From Nocardiopsis sp. YSL2 (lineage in GTDB: Bacteria > Actinomycetota > Actinomycetes > Streptosporangiales > Streptosporangiaceae), in the NCBI RefSeq assembly GCF_030555055.1, contig NZ_JAMOAO010000001.1:4588001-4652000 (forward strand): DNA of 64,000 nucleotides, given 5' to 3'. The position numbers were made by a program, and so were the translations under genes. The stretch's first letter is position 1, and each line of letters begins with the position of its first letter. The notes under the pieces are model-generated. The model did no database searches, was not told the origin of the DNA, and saw only the letters and a list, made by a program, of their open reading frames with translations. Positions 43,215 through 51,157 of this stretch are shown in pieces.

Positions 43215-44126
43215 GTGGCCACCAACGCATCGAACCCCACCGACAACGCCGTCGGTACACAGCGCGTCAAGCGCGGCATGGCCGAGCAGCTCAAGAACGG
43301 CGTCATCATGGACGTCGTCAACGCCGAGCAGGCCAAGATCGCCGAGGACGCCGGTGCCGTCGCGGTCATGGCCCTGGAACGGGTCCCCGCCGACATCCGC
43401 AAGGACGGCGGCGTCGCCCGCATGTCCGACCCGGACATGATCGACGGCATCGTCGAGGCGGTCTCCATTCCGGTCATGGCCAAGGTCCGCATCGGACACT
43501 TCGTCGAGGCCCAGGTCCTGGAGTCCCTCGGGGTCGACTTCATCGACGAGTCCGAGGTCCTCACACCCGCCGACGAGGCGTACCACATCGACAAGTGGGC
43601 GTTCACCGTCCCGTTCGTGTGCGGTGCGACCAACATCGGCGAGGCTCTGCGCCGCATCGCCGAGGGCGCCGCCATGATCCGCTCCAAGGGCGAGGCCGGC
43701 ACCGGCAACGTCGTCGAGGCCACGCGCCACATGCGGTCGATCCGCTCCGAGATCAAGCGCCTGGGCACCCTGGACGAGGCGGAGCTCTTCGGCGCGGCCA
43801 AGGAGCTGCGTGCCCCGTACGAGATCGTCAAGGAGGTCGCGACCCTGGGCAAGCTCCCGGTGCCGCTGTTCTCCGCGGGCGGCGTGGCCACCCCGGCCGA
43901 CGCCGCGCTCATGCGCCAGCTGGGCGCCGAGAGCGTCTTCGTCGGCTCGGGCATCTTCAAGTCCGGGGACCCGGCCCGGCGCGCCGACGCCATCGTCCAG
44001 GCCACCCTGCACTACGAGGACCCCGCCGTCATCGCGCGGGTCTCGCGCGGGCTGGGCGAGGCCATGGTGGGCATCAACCTGGATGACCTGGCCGAGTCCG
44101 AGCGTTACGCCGGACGGGGCTGGTAG
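43215..44126 (+). CDS. pdxS: Pyridoxal 5'-phosphate synthase, synthase subunit
   Basis: This is a 303-aa PdxS (Pdx1). It condenses ribose-5-phosphate, glyceraldehyde-3-phosphate and ammonia (from PdxT) to PLP in a dodecamer. Conserved segments are RGMAEQLKNGVIMDVVNAEQ, AVMALERVPADIR, the Lys of VMAKVRIGHFVEAQ, VDFIDESEVLTPADE, the second Lys in GEAGTGNVVEATRHMR (nearby RSKGEAG), and VGSGIFKSGDPA. GTG 43215 is preceded by GGGAG. A 191-bp leader separates it from the LemA-like gene and includes the MGAW leader ORF. It pairs with pdxT downstream. Confidence 0.97.
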   Translation: MATNASNPTDNAVGTQRVKRGMAEQLKNGVIMDVVNAEQAKIAEDAGAVAVMALERVPADIRKDGGVARMSDPDMIDGIVEAVSIPVMAKVRIGHFVEAQVLESLGVDFIDESEVLTPADEAYHIDKWAFTVPFVCGATNIGEALRRIAEGAAMIRSKGEAGTGNVVEATRHMRSIRSEIKRLGTLDEAELFGAAKELRAPYEIVKEVATLGKLPVPLFSAGGVATPADAALMRQLGAESVFVGSGIFKSGDPARRADAIVQATLHYEDPAVIARVSRGLGEAMVGINLDDLAESERYAGRGW

Positions 44127-44203
44127 CGGGACCGCCGCCGGCGCGGCCGTGCGTCCCGCGCCGGCACCGCGACACCATGCTTCGACCACGAGTGAGGCCG
44201 TTC

Positions 44204-44812
44204 TTGACCGCCAGACCCACCATCGGCGTCCTCGCCCTGCAGGGCGACGTCGCCGAGCACCTGCGTGTGCTCGACCAGCTCGACGTGCACGCCGTGAAGG
44301 TGCTCGGACCCGACCACCTCGACACCGTCGACGCCCTGGTCCTGCCCGGTGGCGAGTCCACCACGATGTCCAAGCTCGCGCTGCGCTACGGGCTGATGGA
44401 GCCGTTGCGCAAGCGCGTCGCGGCGGGCATGCCCGCCTACGGCACCTGCGCCGGCATGATCATGCTGGCCGACCGCCTGCTGGGGGGCACCGCCGACCAG
44501 GAGACGGTCGGCGGCATCGACATGACCGTGCGCCGCAACGCCTTCGGCCGCCAGACGGAGTCCTTCGAGGCCGGGGTGGACATCGAGGGCGTGGGCGCGG
44601 AGCCGTTCGACGCGGTGTTCATCCGGGCGCCGTGGGTGGAGTCGGTGGGGCCCGAGGTCAGGGTGCTCGGGAGCGTCCCCGGCCCCGATGAGGCCGGTAG
44701 GATCGTCGCCGTACGACAGGGCGGCCTGATGGCCACGTCCTTCCATCCCGAACTGACCGGCGACGCGCGCATCCACCGCCTCTTCGTCGACATCGTGAAA
44801 GGACAAGCATGA
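44204..44812 (+). CDS. pdxT: Pyridoxal 5'-phosphate synthase, glutaminase subunit
   Basis: This is a 202-aa class-I glutaminase partner of PdxS. The N-terminal strand is IGVLALQGDVAEH, the oxyanion segment is LPGGESTTMSKL, the nucleophile Cys is in AYGTCAGMIMLAD, and the catalytic His-Glu is in MATSFHPELTGD. I prefer TTG 44204 because GTGAGG lies six bases upstream and the protein then matches the usual 195-205 aa; ATG 44177 would add nine residues without a ribosome site. The end overlaps the yebC start (ATGA). Confidence 0.95.
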   Translation: MTARPTIGVLALQGDVAEHLRVLDQLDVHAVKVLGPDHLDTVDALVLPGGESTTMSKLALRYGLMEPLRKRVAAGMPAYGTCAGMIMLADRLLGGTADQETVGGIDMTVRRNAFGRQTESFEAGVDIEGVGAEPFDAVFIRAPWVESVGPEVRVLGSVPGPDEAGRIVAVRQGGLMATSFHPELTGDARIHRLFVDIVKGQA

Positions 44813-45558
44813 GCGGCCACTCCAAGTGGGCCACCACCAAGCACAAGAAAGCCGTCATCGATGCCAAGCGCGGCAAGCTCTTCGCCAAGCTGATCAAGAA
44901 CATCGAGGTGGCCGCGCGTACCGGTGGTGGGGACCCCGACGGGAACCCGACGCTCTACGACGCCATCCAGAAGGCGCGCAAGAACTCCGTGCCCCAGGAC
45001 AACATCGAGCGTGCCCGCAAGCGCGGCTCCGGTGAGGAGGCCGGCGGCGCGGAGTGGCAGACCATCATGTACGAGGGCTATGCCCCCGGTGGCGTGGCGA
45101 TGCTGGTGGAGTGCCTGACCGACAACCGCAACCGCGCCGCCTCCGAGGTGCGCGTGGCGGTGACGCGCAACGGCGGCAACATGGCCGACGCCGGCTCGGT
45201 GTCCTACATGTTCAACCGCAAGGGCGTCGTTATCGTGCCCAAGGAGGGCACGAGTGAGGACGAGGTGACGCTGGCGGTGCTGGAGGCCGGCGCCGAGGAC
45301 GTCGAGGACCTCGGCGAGTCGTTCGAGATCGTGTGCGAGGCCACCGACCTGGTGCCGGTCCGCACCGCGCTCCAGGAGGCGGGCATCGACTACGAGTCGG
45401 CCGACTCCAGCTTCCTGCCGACCATGGAGGTCCCGGTCGACGCCGAGACCGCCAAGAAGGTCCTGCGGGTGGTGGACGCGCTGGAGGACTCCGACGACGT
45501 GCAGAACGTCTTCACCAACGCCGACATCCCCGACGAGGTCATGGCCGAGATCGGCTAG
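44809..45558 (+). CDS. yebC: YebC/PmpR-family protein
   Basis: This is a 249-aa YebC/TACO1 family protein, about the family norm. The N-terminal SGHSKWATTKHKKAVIDAKR is followed by GKLFAKLIKN, then ARKNSVPQDNIERARKRG, MYEGYAPGGVAMLVECLTDN, RNRAASEVRVAVTRNGGNMA and SVSYMFNRKGVV. Members have been described as transcription regulators and, more recently, as helpers for ribosomes stalled at proline stretches. Overlaps pdxT, which ties it to the PLP operon. It is followed immediately by the strongest hairpin in the window. Confidence 0.96.
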   Translation: MSGHSKWATTKHKKAVIDAKRGKLFAKLIKNIEVAARTGGGDPDGNPTLYDAIQKARKNSVPQDNIERARKRGSGEEAGGAEWQTIMYEGYAPGGVAMLVECLTDNRNRAASEVRVAVTRNGGNMADAGSVSYMFNRKGVVIVPKEGTSEDEVTLAVLEAGAEDVEDLGESFEIVCEATDLVPVRTALQEAGIDYESADSSFLPTMEVPVDAETAKKVLRVVDALEDSDDVQNVFTNADIPDEVMAEIG

Positions 45559-45568
45559 GGCGTGTTCC

Positions 45569-45609
45569 CACTCCTGTGCCCTCCCCGCCGCGGGGAGGGC
45601 ACAGGAGTG
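45569..45609. terminator. 19-bp perfect-stem terminator after yebC
   Basis: CACTCCTGTGCCCTCCCCG pairs without mismatch to CGGGGAGGGCACAGGAGTG around a 3-nt loop, 11 bp after the yebC stop. It marks the left border of the inserted block before ruvC. Confidence 0.88.
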
Positions 45610-45675
45610 TCCGGGGCCGGTCAGGAGGGGGCGCCTGGTGCCGGGGCCGGAGCGGCCGCGTCCGTGCGCACGGCC

Positions 45676-46101
45676 TCACGCCGTCATGTCGAGTTGGGCG
45701 ATGACCTTGGTGGGGCGGATCCGGACCACCAGCTCGCCCGGGACGCCGTTGCGCCTGCCGAACTCCTCGGCCCGGTCCGCGCCCATGTAGCGGGCGGCGA
45801 TGTCGGTCGCCGTCCGCAGTAGCTCGTCGGGGTCCTCCGAGACCTCGGCCCGGCCCTGGACCTGGACGAACGCGAACGGCGGCTCCTCCAGGTCGACGCT
45901 CATCGCCACACGCGGGTCACGCAGGATGGACCGCCCCTTGGCGGTGGTGCCGCCGGTGTTGAAGACGATGGCGCCGTCCTCCACGATGAACCAGACCGGT
46001 GCCACGAGCGGGCGCCCGTCCGAGGCCGTGAAGGCGAGCTTGCCGGTCCGGGTGCCGTGGAGGAGGAAGTCGCGGACCTGGGGATCGGTGATGGAAGCCA
46101 T
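45676..46101 (-). CDS. PPOX-class flavin/F420-dependent oxidoreductase
   Basis: This is a 141-aa split-barrel protein of the pyridoxamine-5'-phosphate-oxidase-like class. Segments are ITDPQVRDFLLHGTRTGKLA, GRPLVAPVWFIVEDGAIVF, NTGGTTAKGRSILRDPRVAM, SVDLEEPPFAFVQVQGRAEV and the basic C-terminal VRIRPTKVIA. Small actinobacterial members often use F420 or FMN to reduce unknown substrates. It is not the biosynthetic PdxH (too short). Opposite in strand to yebC, it lies in the block between yebC and ruvC. It is divergent from the hypothetical gene at 46246. Confidence 0.85.
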   Translation of the reverse strand: MASITDPQVRDFLLHGTRTGKLAFTASDGRPLVAPVWFIVEDGAIVFNTGGTTAKGRSILRDPRVAMSVDLEEPPFAFVQVQGRAEVSEDPDELLRTATDIAARYMGADRAEEFGRRNGVPGELVVRIRPTKVIAQLDMTA

Positions 46102-46245
46102 GGGGCCACGCTAGCGCCGCTCCCCGTGCGCCTCCGGGCACGACACGGTGCCGGGCGGCCCGGCCGACGGCGAAGCGCACGATATCGGTACGATCCACGC
46201 CACAACCGTTTCCACAGTGGACAGCCGGACCTGAGAAGGGGTGCC

Positions 46246-46755
46246 ATGGGTGAGGTCGTGCCGGACGGCGGTACGTGGCGGATCAGCGCCGATGGGGGCG
46301 TCGAGCTCGCGGCCCGTTGGTGGAGGTGGGTGTGGTCGGCGCCGCAGGAAGGCGATCCGGTCGGGGACACCACCGGTCGGTACGCGTCCCACGACCAACC
46401 GGACGACCTGTGGTTCCTCGCCGGCACCTACGGGGGCAGGGTCGTGCGCCGGTGCGAGGTGCCCACGGGCCGTCCCCTGTTCTTCCCGGTGCTCAACTGC
46501 GTGAACAAGGCCAGAGCCGTCAAGGGGCCGGTGGGCATGCCGGTCGAGCGTGCCGACGCCCACCTCAACGGCGTCCACCTGCCCCTGGAGGAGTTCTACG
46601 GAAGGTTCCGCGGCCCGTTGTGGTCGCGCTGGTACACCTGGGGGCTGTGGGGTGCGATCGCCCCTCTGAGCCCTGGCGGGTACGTCCTGGAGATCAAGGG
46701 GGACACCGGTCAGGGATTCTGGGTGGACACCACGTATCACCTGACCGTGGTCTGA
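46246..46755 (+). CDS. Hypothetical protein, Trp-rich
   Basis: This is a 169-aa soluble protein that I do not recognise. It is aromatic-rich (WWRWVWSAPQ, GRYASHDQPDDLWFLAGTYG, LWSRWYTWGLWGAIAP) with a conserved-looking CEVPTGRPLFFPVLNC segment and a C-terminal strand FWVDTTYHLTVV. The pattern suggests a compact beta fold, possibly ligand-binding. ATG 46246 follows GAGAAGGGG. Its last 19 bp overlap, on the other strand, the end of the PurA-like gene. It is convergent with the four-gene operon and divergent from the PPOX gene. Whether it belongs to the system is unknown. Confidence 0.75.
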   Translation: MGEVVPDGGTWRISADGGVELAARWWRWVWSAPQEGDPVGDTTGRYASHDQPDDLWFLAGTYGGRVVRRCEVPTGRPLFFPVLNCVNKARAVKGPVGMPVERADAHLNGVHLPLEEFYGRFRGPLWSRWYTWGLWGAIAPLSPGGYVLEIKGDTGQGFWVDTTYHLTVV

Positions 46756-48134
46756 GGAGACGGCGCACGCCCCCGGGCGGCGCCGGCCGCCGAAGACGGT
46801 CGGACACGGGACGGGACGCGCGCGTCCTCCCTCGTCGGGCCGGAGAACACCGCCTCCACCGGCAGCCCCAGGGCGTCGCCGATCGCCGCCACGGGCTCGT
46901 CCGGTATCGCCTCCAGCACCGGCCGGGCCGCCATGAGCGCGGCGGTCGCACGCTCCTGGTGGACCAGGTCCGGCACGGCCCGAGGAGCGATCACCAACGG
47001 CGCGTCGGCGGGGTCCGTGTAGGCCGTGCACCACAGCGGCCCGGCACCGGTGGCCGCCCGGACCCGGTCCGGGGCGTCGGCGTGCGTGACCGCCAGCGAG
47101 TCCACGCCGCCGGTGGCCGCCAGCGCGTACCGGTGGGCCACGAGGTCGAAGTGGCCGACCCGGAACGGTCCCTGCCACGGGTGGGTCCCGTTGTGCGGTT
47201 CGGGCAGGACCGCCCCGAGGGCGGGGTCCTCGGCCACCAGCGGCCCGGCGCCGTGGCGCGTGGTGTAGGTGCGCACGACCCCGATCCGGCGTGCCTGTCC
47301 GGGCCGGCCGGCCTCGGCCAGCAGCGCCAGCGGATTGGCCGTGGTCGTCGTGGACCAGGTGGTGTAGGGGTGGAACCGGTGCCACTCGTCCAACAGCACG
47401 CCCTGGGCTCCCTCGAACACCACCGGTGCCGCGGCGAGCAGGTGCGCGAGGTGGTCCTCGTCGACCAGCCGCACCCGCTGCGCGAATGCCGCGTAGGCCG
47501 CCACGCACTCCTCCAGGTTCGGCGGCTCCTCGGCGCCCTCCCCGCCGGCGCCCTCCTGCCCGGAGCCCGCCACCTGGGCGAGGTGGTCGGCCAGCAGGCG
47601 CAGCTTGCGGCGCAGGCGGGCCGGGTGCGCGCAGTCTCCGGCGGTCGGTGCGTCCTGCGGGTGGGCGAGGGCGTAGGCCATGGTCTCGCCCACGCCCATC
47701 CCGCACGAGCCGTGGCGGTCGGTGCCGCGGGCCCTCTCGCGGGCCCGGTTGGCCGCCTGGTGCCAGGGGGTGCTGAGGAGCGCGCGCCGGTCCACGGTGA
47801 CCAGGGCGAACGGGTCGGCGATCCCGAGCTCCGACAGGTGCCGCGCCTCGGCGGCCAGCGCGAACGGGTCCACGACCGCCAGGTGCGACAGGTGGGTGGG
47901 CACGGGCCCGCCCGGTGCCAGGGTTCCCGACCCGAACTGGGCGAACGTGTGGTGTCGTCCGTCCGGCGTGACCACGTTGTGCGCGGCCTGGGCGCCGCCG
48001 TTGGCGCGCACGACGGCGCCGTAGCGCCCCCGTGCGCACAACAGGTCGACGTTCACGCCCTTGCCGGCGTCGCCGAAGCCGAGGTCGACGACGATCGCGT
48101 GCTCGTCGGCCCACGGGCCGCGTGCCCGGTTCAC
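46737..48134 (-). CDS. Adenylosuccinate-synthetase-like GTPase/ligase paralogue
   Basis: This is a 465-aa full-length PurA-fold protein. It keeps the P-loop-like GDAGKG (D22, K25; PurA has GDEGKG), the catalytic-type His in GGAQAAHNVV (H52), FEGAQGVLLD (about 240), VVRTYTTRHGAGPLVAEDP (PurA YTTRVG-GP), GHFDLVAHRYA and the C-terminal LGLPVEAVFSGPTRED. It differs at substrate sites. RHGSCGMGVGET replaces the IMP-loop segment, HRFHPYTTWSTTTTAN replaces GTYPYVTSSN, and THAD replaces the guanine-specifying TKLD. It is therefore probably not the housekeeping enzyme. It may ligate an amino acid to a different purine-like nucleotide. GTG 48134 overlaps the vWA gene stop (GTGA). Confidence 0.85.
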   Translation of the reverse strand: MNRARGPWADEHAIVVDLGFGDAGKGVNVDLLCARGRYGAVVRANGGAQAAHNVVTPDGRHHTFAQFGSGTLAPGGPVPTHLSHLAVVDPFALAAEARHLSELGIADPFALVTVDRRALLSTPWHQAANRARERARGTDRHGSCGMGVGETMAYALAHPQDAPTAGDCAHPARLRRKLRLLADHLAQVAGSGQEGAGGEGAEEPPNLEECVAAYAAFAQRVRLVDEDHLAHLLAAAPVVFEGAQGVLLDEWHRFHPYTTWSTTTTANPLALLAEAGRPGQARRIGVVRTYTTRHGAGPLVAEDPALGAVLPEPHNGTHPWQGPFRVGHFDLVAHRYALAATGGVDSLAVTHADAPDRVRAATGAGPLWCTAYTDPADAPLVIAPRAVPDLVHQERATAALMAARPVLEAIPDEPVAAIGDALGLPVEAVFSGPTREDARVPSRVRPSSAAGAARGRAPSPQTTVR

Positions 48135-49123
48135 AGCCGGTCCACCCCGCCGGCGGCGGCGCCGCCCAGGCCGTCGGGCGACTCGGAGACCACGATCGAC
48201 CCACGCGCTCGCGAGAGCGGGCGCAGGGCCTTGCCGACCACGTCGCCGGCGTCGGATCCCGCCGAGGCGATGTCCTCCAGGCCCTGTGCGAGGTCGACGG
48301 CCTCCTCTCCCATCCCGATGGTGACCGCGATCGTCTCCGACACCGCGTCCAGGTCGTCGAGGTAGATGACGTTCTGCCCCAGGTGGGTGTCCCAGAAGCC
48401 GCGCACGTCCTTGTTGCGGAAGTGGGCGCTTCCGGTCGGCATGATGAAGAAGACCTCGAATCTGCGCTGGAGCTCGGCGAGGATCGCCGGGAACGCGATG
48501 TTCTCGCCGAGGTCGTCGCCGATGACCTCGCGCACCTCCCGAGCCTTGACCGCGCCGTAGGCCTTCTCGTCGCCGATGACGAACAGGTAGCCCTTGCGTC
48601 CGCGCTTGTCCAGGCAGTCCATCGCGGTGTGCCGGGCCATGAAGTACATGGCCAGCTCGTAGGACTCGGTGACCTGGCCGCCGCCACCGCCCTCCAGCAG
48701 GATGTTGCCCAGGTCGTCCTCCAGTTCGTTGCCGGACTCGAACTGCCCGACCTGGAGCGGGGCGCGGTCGCAGGTGGCGTCGCCGATCCCGCCGAACAGG
48801 ATCTGCGGGTGCTCCACGTAGCCCTTGCGCAGCAGCAGGCCGAACAGGTCCGGCAGCTTCCTCTGCAGGAGGCGGGGCACGCGCCCCATGGAGCCGGTGA
48901 CGTCGAAGAGCACCGAGACGGCCAGCGACTCGGGGTGGGCGTCGGAGTCGCGGCTCTCGCGGACGGCCACGTCCTTGGGATCGAGGGTCTCGTGGGTCCT
49001 CCACGTACTGCGCGGCATGGTCGAGGCCACATCGTCGGTGTAGGCGAAGCTGCTGGATCCGGCGGCGGCGTTGTAGGCGGCGCGGGCGTGGTAGGCGTCG
49101 GTGGACCAGTTGCTGCTTCCCAT
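48131..49123 (-). CDS. von Willebrand factor A domain protein
   Basis: This is a 330-aa cytoplasmic vWA protein with no signal peptide or helix. An N-terminal 60 residues of low conservation precede the domain (about 66-310). The MIDAS motif appears as VLFDVTGSMGRVP (D-x-T-x-S form, about 74-78), then LFGGIGDATCDRAPLQVGQF, YELAMYFMARHTAMDCLDKR, GYLFVIGDEKAYG and EVFFIMPTGSAHFRNKDV. Such soluble vWA proteins usually act as metal-dependent scaffolds in multi-protein assemblies. ATG 49123 has AGGAGG. It is the third gene of a four-gene operon and is translationally coupled to the PurA-like gene. Confidence 0.88.
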   Translation of the reverse strand: MGSSNWSTDAYHARAAYNAAAGSSSFAYTDDVASTMPRSTWRTHETLDPKDVAVRESRDSDAHPESLAVSVLFDVTGSMGRVPRLLQRKLPDLFGLLLRKGYVEHPQILFGGIGDATCDRAPLQVGQFESGNELEDDLGNILLEGGGGGQVTESYELAMYFMARHTAMDCLDKRGRKGYLFVIGDEKAYGAVKAREVREVIGDDLGENIAFPAILAELQRRFEVFFIMPTGSAHFRNKDVRGFWDTHLGQNVIYLDDLDAVSETIAVTIGMGEEAVDLAQGLEDIASAGSDAGDVVGKALRPLSRARGSIVVSESPDGLGGAAAGGVDRL

Positions 49124-49181
49124 GGGAAGCCTCCTCGGGGTGGTGGGTGGCCCTGCGGCCGCGGCGCGGCCGCAGGGAAGG

Positions 49182-50273
49182 TCAGGCGGGCATGTGGAAG
49201 GGGCGGAACCGGCGCGGGCCGAACACCCGCTCCAGCGCCTCGTCGAGTTCGGCCAGGAGGCGGATGCCGTCGTAGGGCCGGCGCTGGGGCCGGGGCAGGG
49301 TGCAGCCGAGGGCGAACGTGTTCAGCGGTCGGGGCAGGCGCCCGGCGGTCACGTGTTCGATGCACCGGGTCGCCATGTGGATGTCGGTGGCGGGCACGGC
49401 GGGTGCGCGGTCCAGCACCTCCTCGGGGTACAGGTCCTTGCGGTGGGCCACCATGGCCGGGATGTGCGGCGCGGTGTGCGCGGCGGCCGAGGTCACCGAG
49501 TAACACCAGTCCACGAGCACCAGGCCGTGTGCTTCGGGGTGGATCAGTACGTGTTCGGGCACCACGGCGCCGTGCACGACCCCGGCCCGGCTCGCGCTGC
49601 CCACCGCGACCAGCAGGCGCCGCCACATCCACGCCGCGTCGCGCGGGTCGACTCCGTCGGGGTAGGCACGGCGGACGTCGGCCAGACTGTGGAATCCGCG
49701 CAGCCGGGCGAGCACGTTGCCGCGCCGCTCCACGCCGGTGGCGGCGTCGCGGTGGCGGATCTGCTCGATGAGCTCGGGGTGGAACGCGCGTGCCCGCTCG
49801 GGCACTCGCTCGCGCAGGCGGCGCAGGGCGTTCGCCTCGGCGTTCACCAGGTCGTTGTCGTGGTGTGAGCGCGGCAGTTTGAGCACCGCCTCCCGCCAGG
49901 TGCCGCCGTCCCGGTAGCGGGCGCCGTGCAGGTCGGCGATGTCGCCCGCGGCCAGCGGGTCGGCGCCCCGGTGCAGGTGGTAGGTGTGCGTCTTCGCGGT
50001 GAGGGTGACCTCGTCCAGGCCCGGGCCGCCCTCGGCGGTGTCGCGGTAGGCCGACCAGAGACCGGTCAGCTTGGCGAAGGCCCTGGTGGCCTCCGCCGTG
50101 CGGCCCTCCGGTGCGCGGTCGGGGTGGAGCAGGCGGGCCAGGCGCCGGTAGGCGGCGGTGGCGGCCGGGGGCAGGGGTGAGCCGTCGCGTGGCAGGGGAC
50201 CGAACAGCGCCATGGGGTAGTCCGACATGTCCAGTTCCCCCAGTGCGGTGTCGAAGTCGTCGGCGGTGCTCAT
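49182..50273 (-). CDS. J-domain-like and pseudokinase-like fusion protein
   Basis: This is a 363-aa protein with two recognisable parts. Residues about 38-80 look like a J domain (AYRRLARLLHPDRAPEG, with the HPD tripeptide at 50-52, then FAKLTGLWSAYRD). Residues about 90-330 resemble a protein-kinase/aminoglycoside-kinase fold. K132 in AVLKLPRS and E146 in NAEANAL match the ATP Lys-Glu pair, but the catalytic loop is VVHGAVVPEHVLIHP (the Asp of HGDxxxxN is Ala and the Asn is His). DFG reads DWC. Phosphotransfer is therefore doubtful. ATG 50273 follows GGAGG. It is the second gene of the operon. Confidence 0.75.
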   Translation of the reverse strand: MSTADDFDTALGELDMSDYPMALFGPLPRDGSPLPPAATAAYRRLARLLHPDRAPEGRTAEATRAFAKLTGLWSAYRDTAEGGPGLDEVTLTAKTHTYHLHRGADPLAAGDIADLHGARYRDGGTWREAVLKLPRSHHDNDLVNAEANALRRLRERVPERARAFHPELIEQIRHRDAATGVERRGNVLARLRGFHSLADVRRAYPDGVDPRDAAWMWRRLLVAVGSASRAGVVHGAVVPEHVLIHPEAHGLVLVDWCYSVTSAAAHTAPHIPAMVAHRKDLYPEEVLDRAPAVPATDIHMATRCIEHVTAGRLPRPLNTFALGCTLPRPQRRPYDGIRLLAELDEALERVFGPRRFRPFHMPA

Positions 50274-50303
50274 CTGCGGCCTCCGTGGGCGCGGGGGAGG
50301 GGG

Positions 50304-51113
50304 TCAGGGGGCGCCGCGCAGCAGCGGCGGGTGCAGGAAGGCGGCGCCGCCGGGCCGGTACAGCCGGGCGCGGCGGCCGCCGCCGGATCCGCCCCGGTCG
50401 GCCAGGCGGCCGGTGTCCTCGACGAACCCCGGGGTGGCGAGGATCTTGCGGTGGAAGTTGGCCCCGTGCAGTGGGCGTCCCCACACGGCCGCGTAGACCT
50501 CGCGCAGAGCGGTGATCGTGAACTCGGGAGGCAGGAAGGCGGTGGCCAGAGCCGTGTACTCCAGCTTGGAGCGGGCGCGCTCGACCGCGTCGGCGACGAT
50601 GCGCGCGTGGTCGAAGGCGAGTTCGATCGCGGCACGGCCGCCGGGGCCGCTGTCGCCGACGCCGTGGCCGAGCGCGGACCAGGGGATCCACGCGGCCTCG
50701 TCGGCGCCGGTGTCCGGGTCGGGCAGGTCGGGGGCCAGGAGCACGTAGGCCACGGAGATCACGCGCATGCGCGGGTCGCGGTCGATCGCGCCGTAGGTGC
50801 CCAGTTGTTCGAGGTGGATCTCGGTGGGCAGCGGGGTCTTGTGCGACAGCACGCGCAGGGCCGCGTCGGGCAGGTCGGGGTCGGCGGGGCCCTCCGGGCC
50901 GTCCTGCGCCCGGACGAACCCGCCGGGCAGGGCCCACCAGCCGAGCTGTGGGCGCGCCGACCGGCGCATCAGCAGCACGTGGGGGACACCGCTGCGGATG
51001 GTGAGGGCGACGACGTCCACGGTGACCGCGGCCGGTGCGTAGGCAGCGGGGTCGTAGTCGTCCAGGAAGCGGCGTTCGCCGTCGTCCCGCCGTGGTGTCC
51101 GCTCGTCGGTCAC
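50304..51113 (-). CDS. NrtR-like regulator: Nudix-fold domain plus winged helix
   Basis: This is a 269-aa two-domain regulator. The Nudix-fold domain (about 28-165) starts AVTVDVVALTIRSGVPHVLL and MRRSARPQLGWWALPGGFV. The catalytic box after GGFV is DLPDAALRVLSHKTPL, so the REUxEExGU glutamates are lost and hydrolysis is unlikely. The C-terminal winged helix (about 190-265) reads EFTITALREVYAAVWGRPLH followed by GANFHRKILATPGFVEDTG and RARLYRPGG, the NrtR pattern. Such proteins sense ADP-ribose-type nucleotides and repress target genes. GTG 51113 follows AGGGGCG. It is first in the operon; paired repeats lie 18-44 bp upstream. Confidence 0.82.
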   Translation of the reverse strand: MTDERTPRRDDGERRFLDDYDPAAYAPAAVTVDVVALTIRSGVPHVLLMRRSARPQLGWWALPGGFVRAQDGPEGPADPDLPDAALRVLSHKTPLPTEIHLEQLGTYGAIDRDPRMRVISVAYVLLAPDLPDPDTGADEAAWIPWSALGHGVGDSGPGGRAAIELAFDHARIVADAVERARSKLEYTALATAFLPPEFTITALREVYAAVWGRPLHGANFHRKILATPGFVEDTGRLADRGGSGGGRRARLYRPGGAAFLHPPLLRGAP

Positions 51114-51130
51114 GCGCGCCCCTAGTTCGT

Positions 51131-51157
51131 CTCAGAGTGAGTTTTTCTCTTGTTGAG
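51131..51157. promoter_or_regulatory. Tandem CTC-N4-TGAG repeats, candidate operator of the NrtR-like regulator
   Basis: CTCAGAGTGAG (51131-51141) and CTCTTGTTGAG (51147-51157) share CTC-N4-TGAG with a 16-bp period, and TTTTT between them. This is the most AT-rich spot for hundreds of bases, 18-44 bp upstream of the regulator's GTG start. Autoregulation is the simplest reading. Confidence 0.55.

Noticed and set aside
46111..50937. Very long open frame (about 1600 codons) antisense to the vWA, kinase-like and PurA-like genes
   Set aside because: Arg/Pro/Gly/Ala-rich translation without domains, explained by high GC3 of the real genes in another frame.
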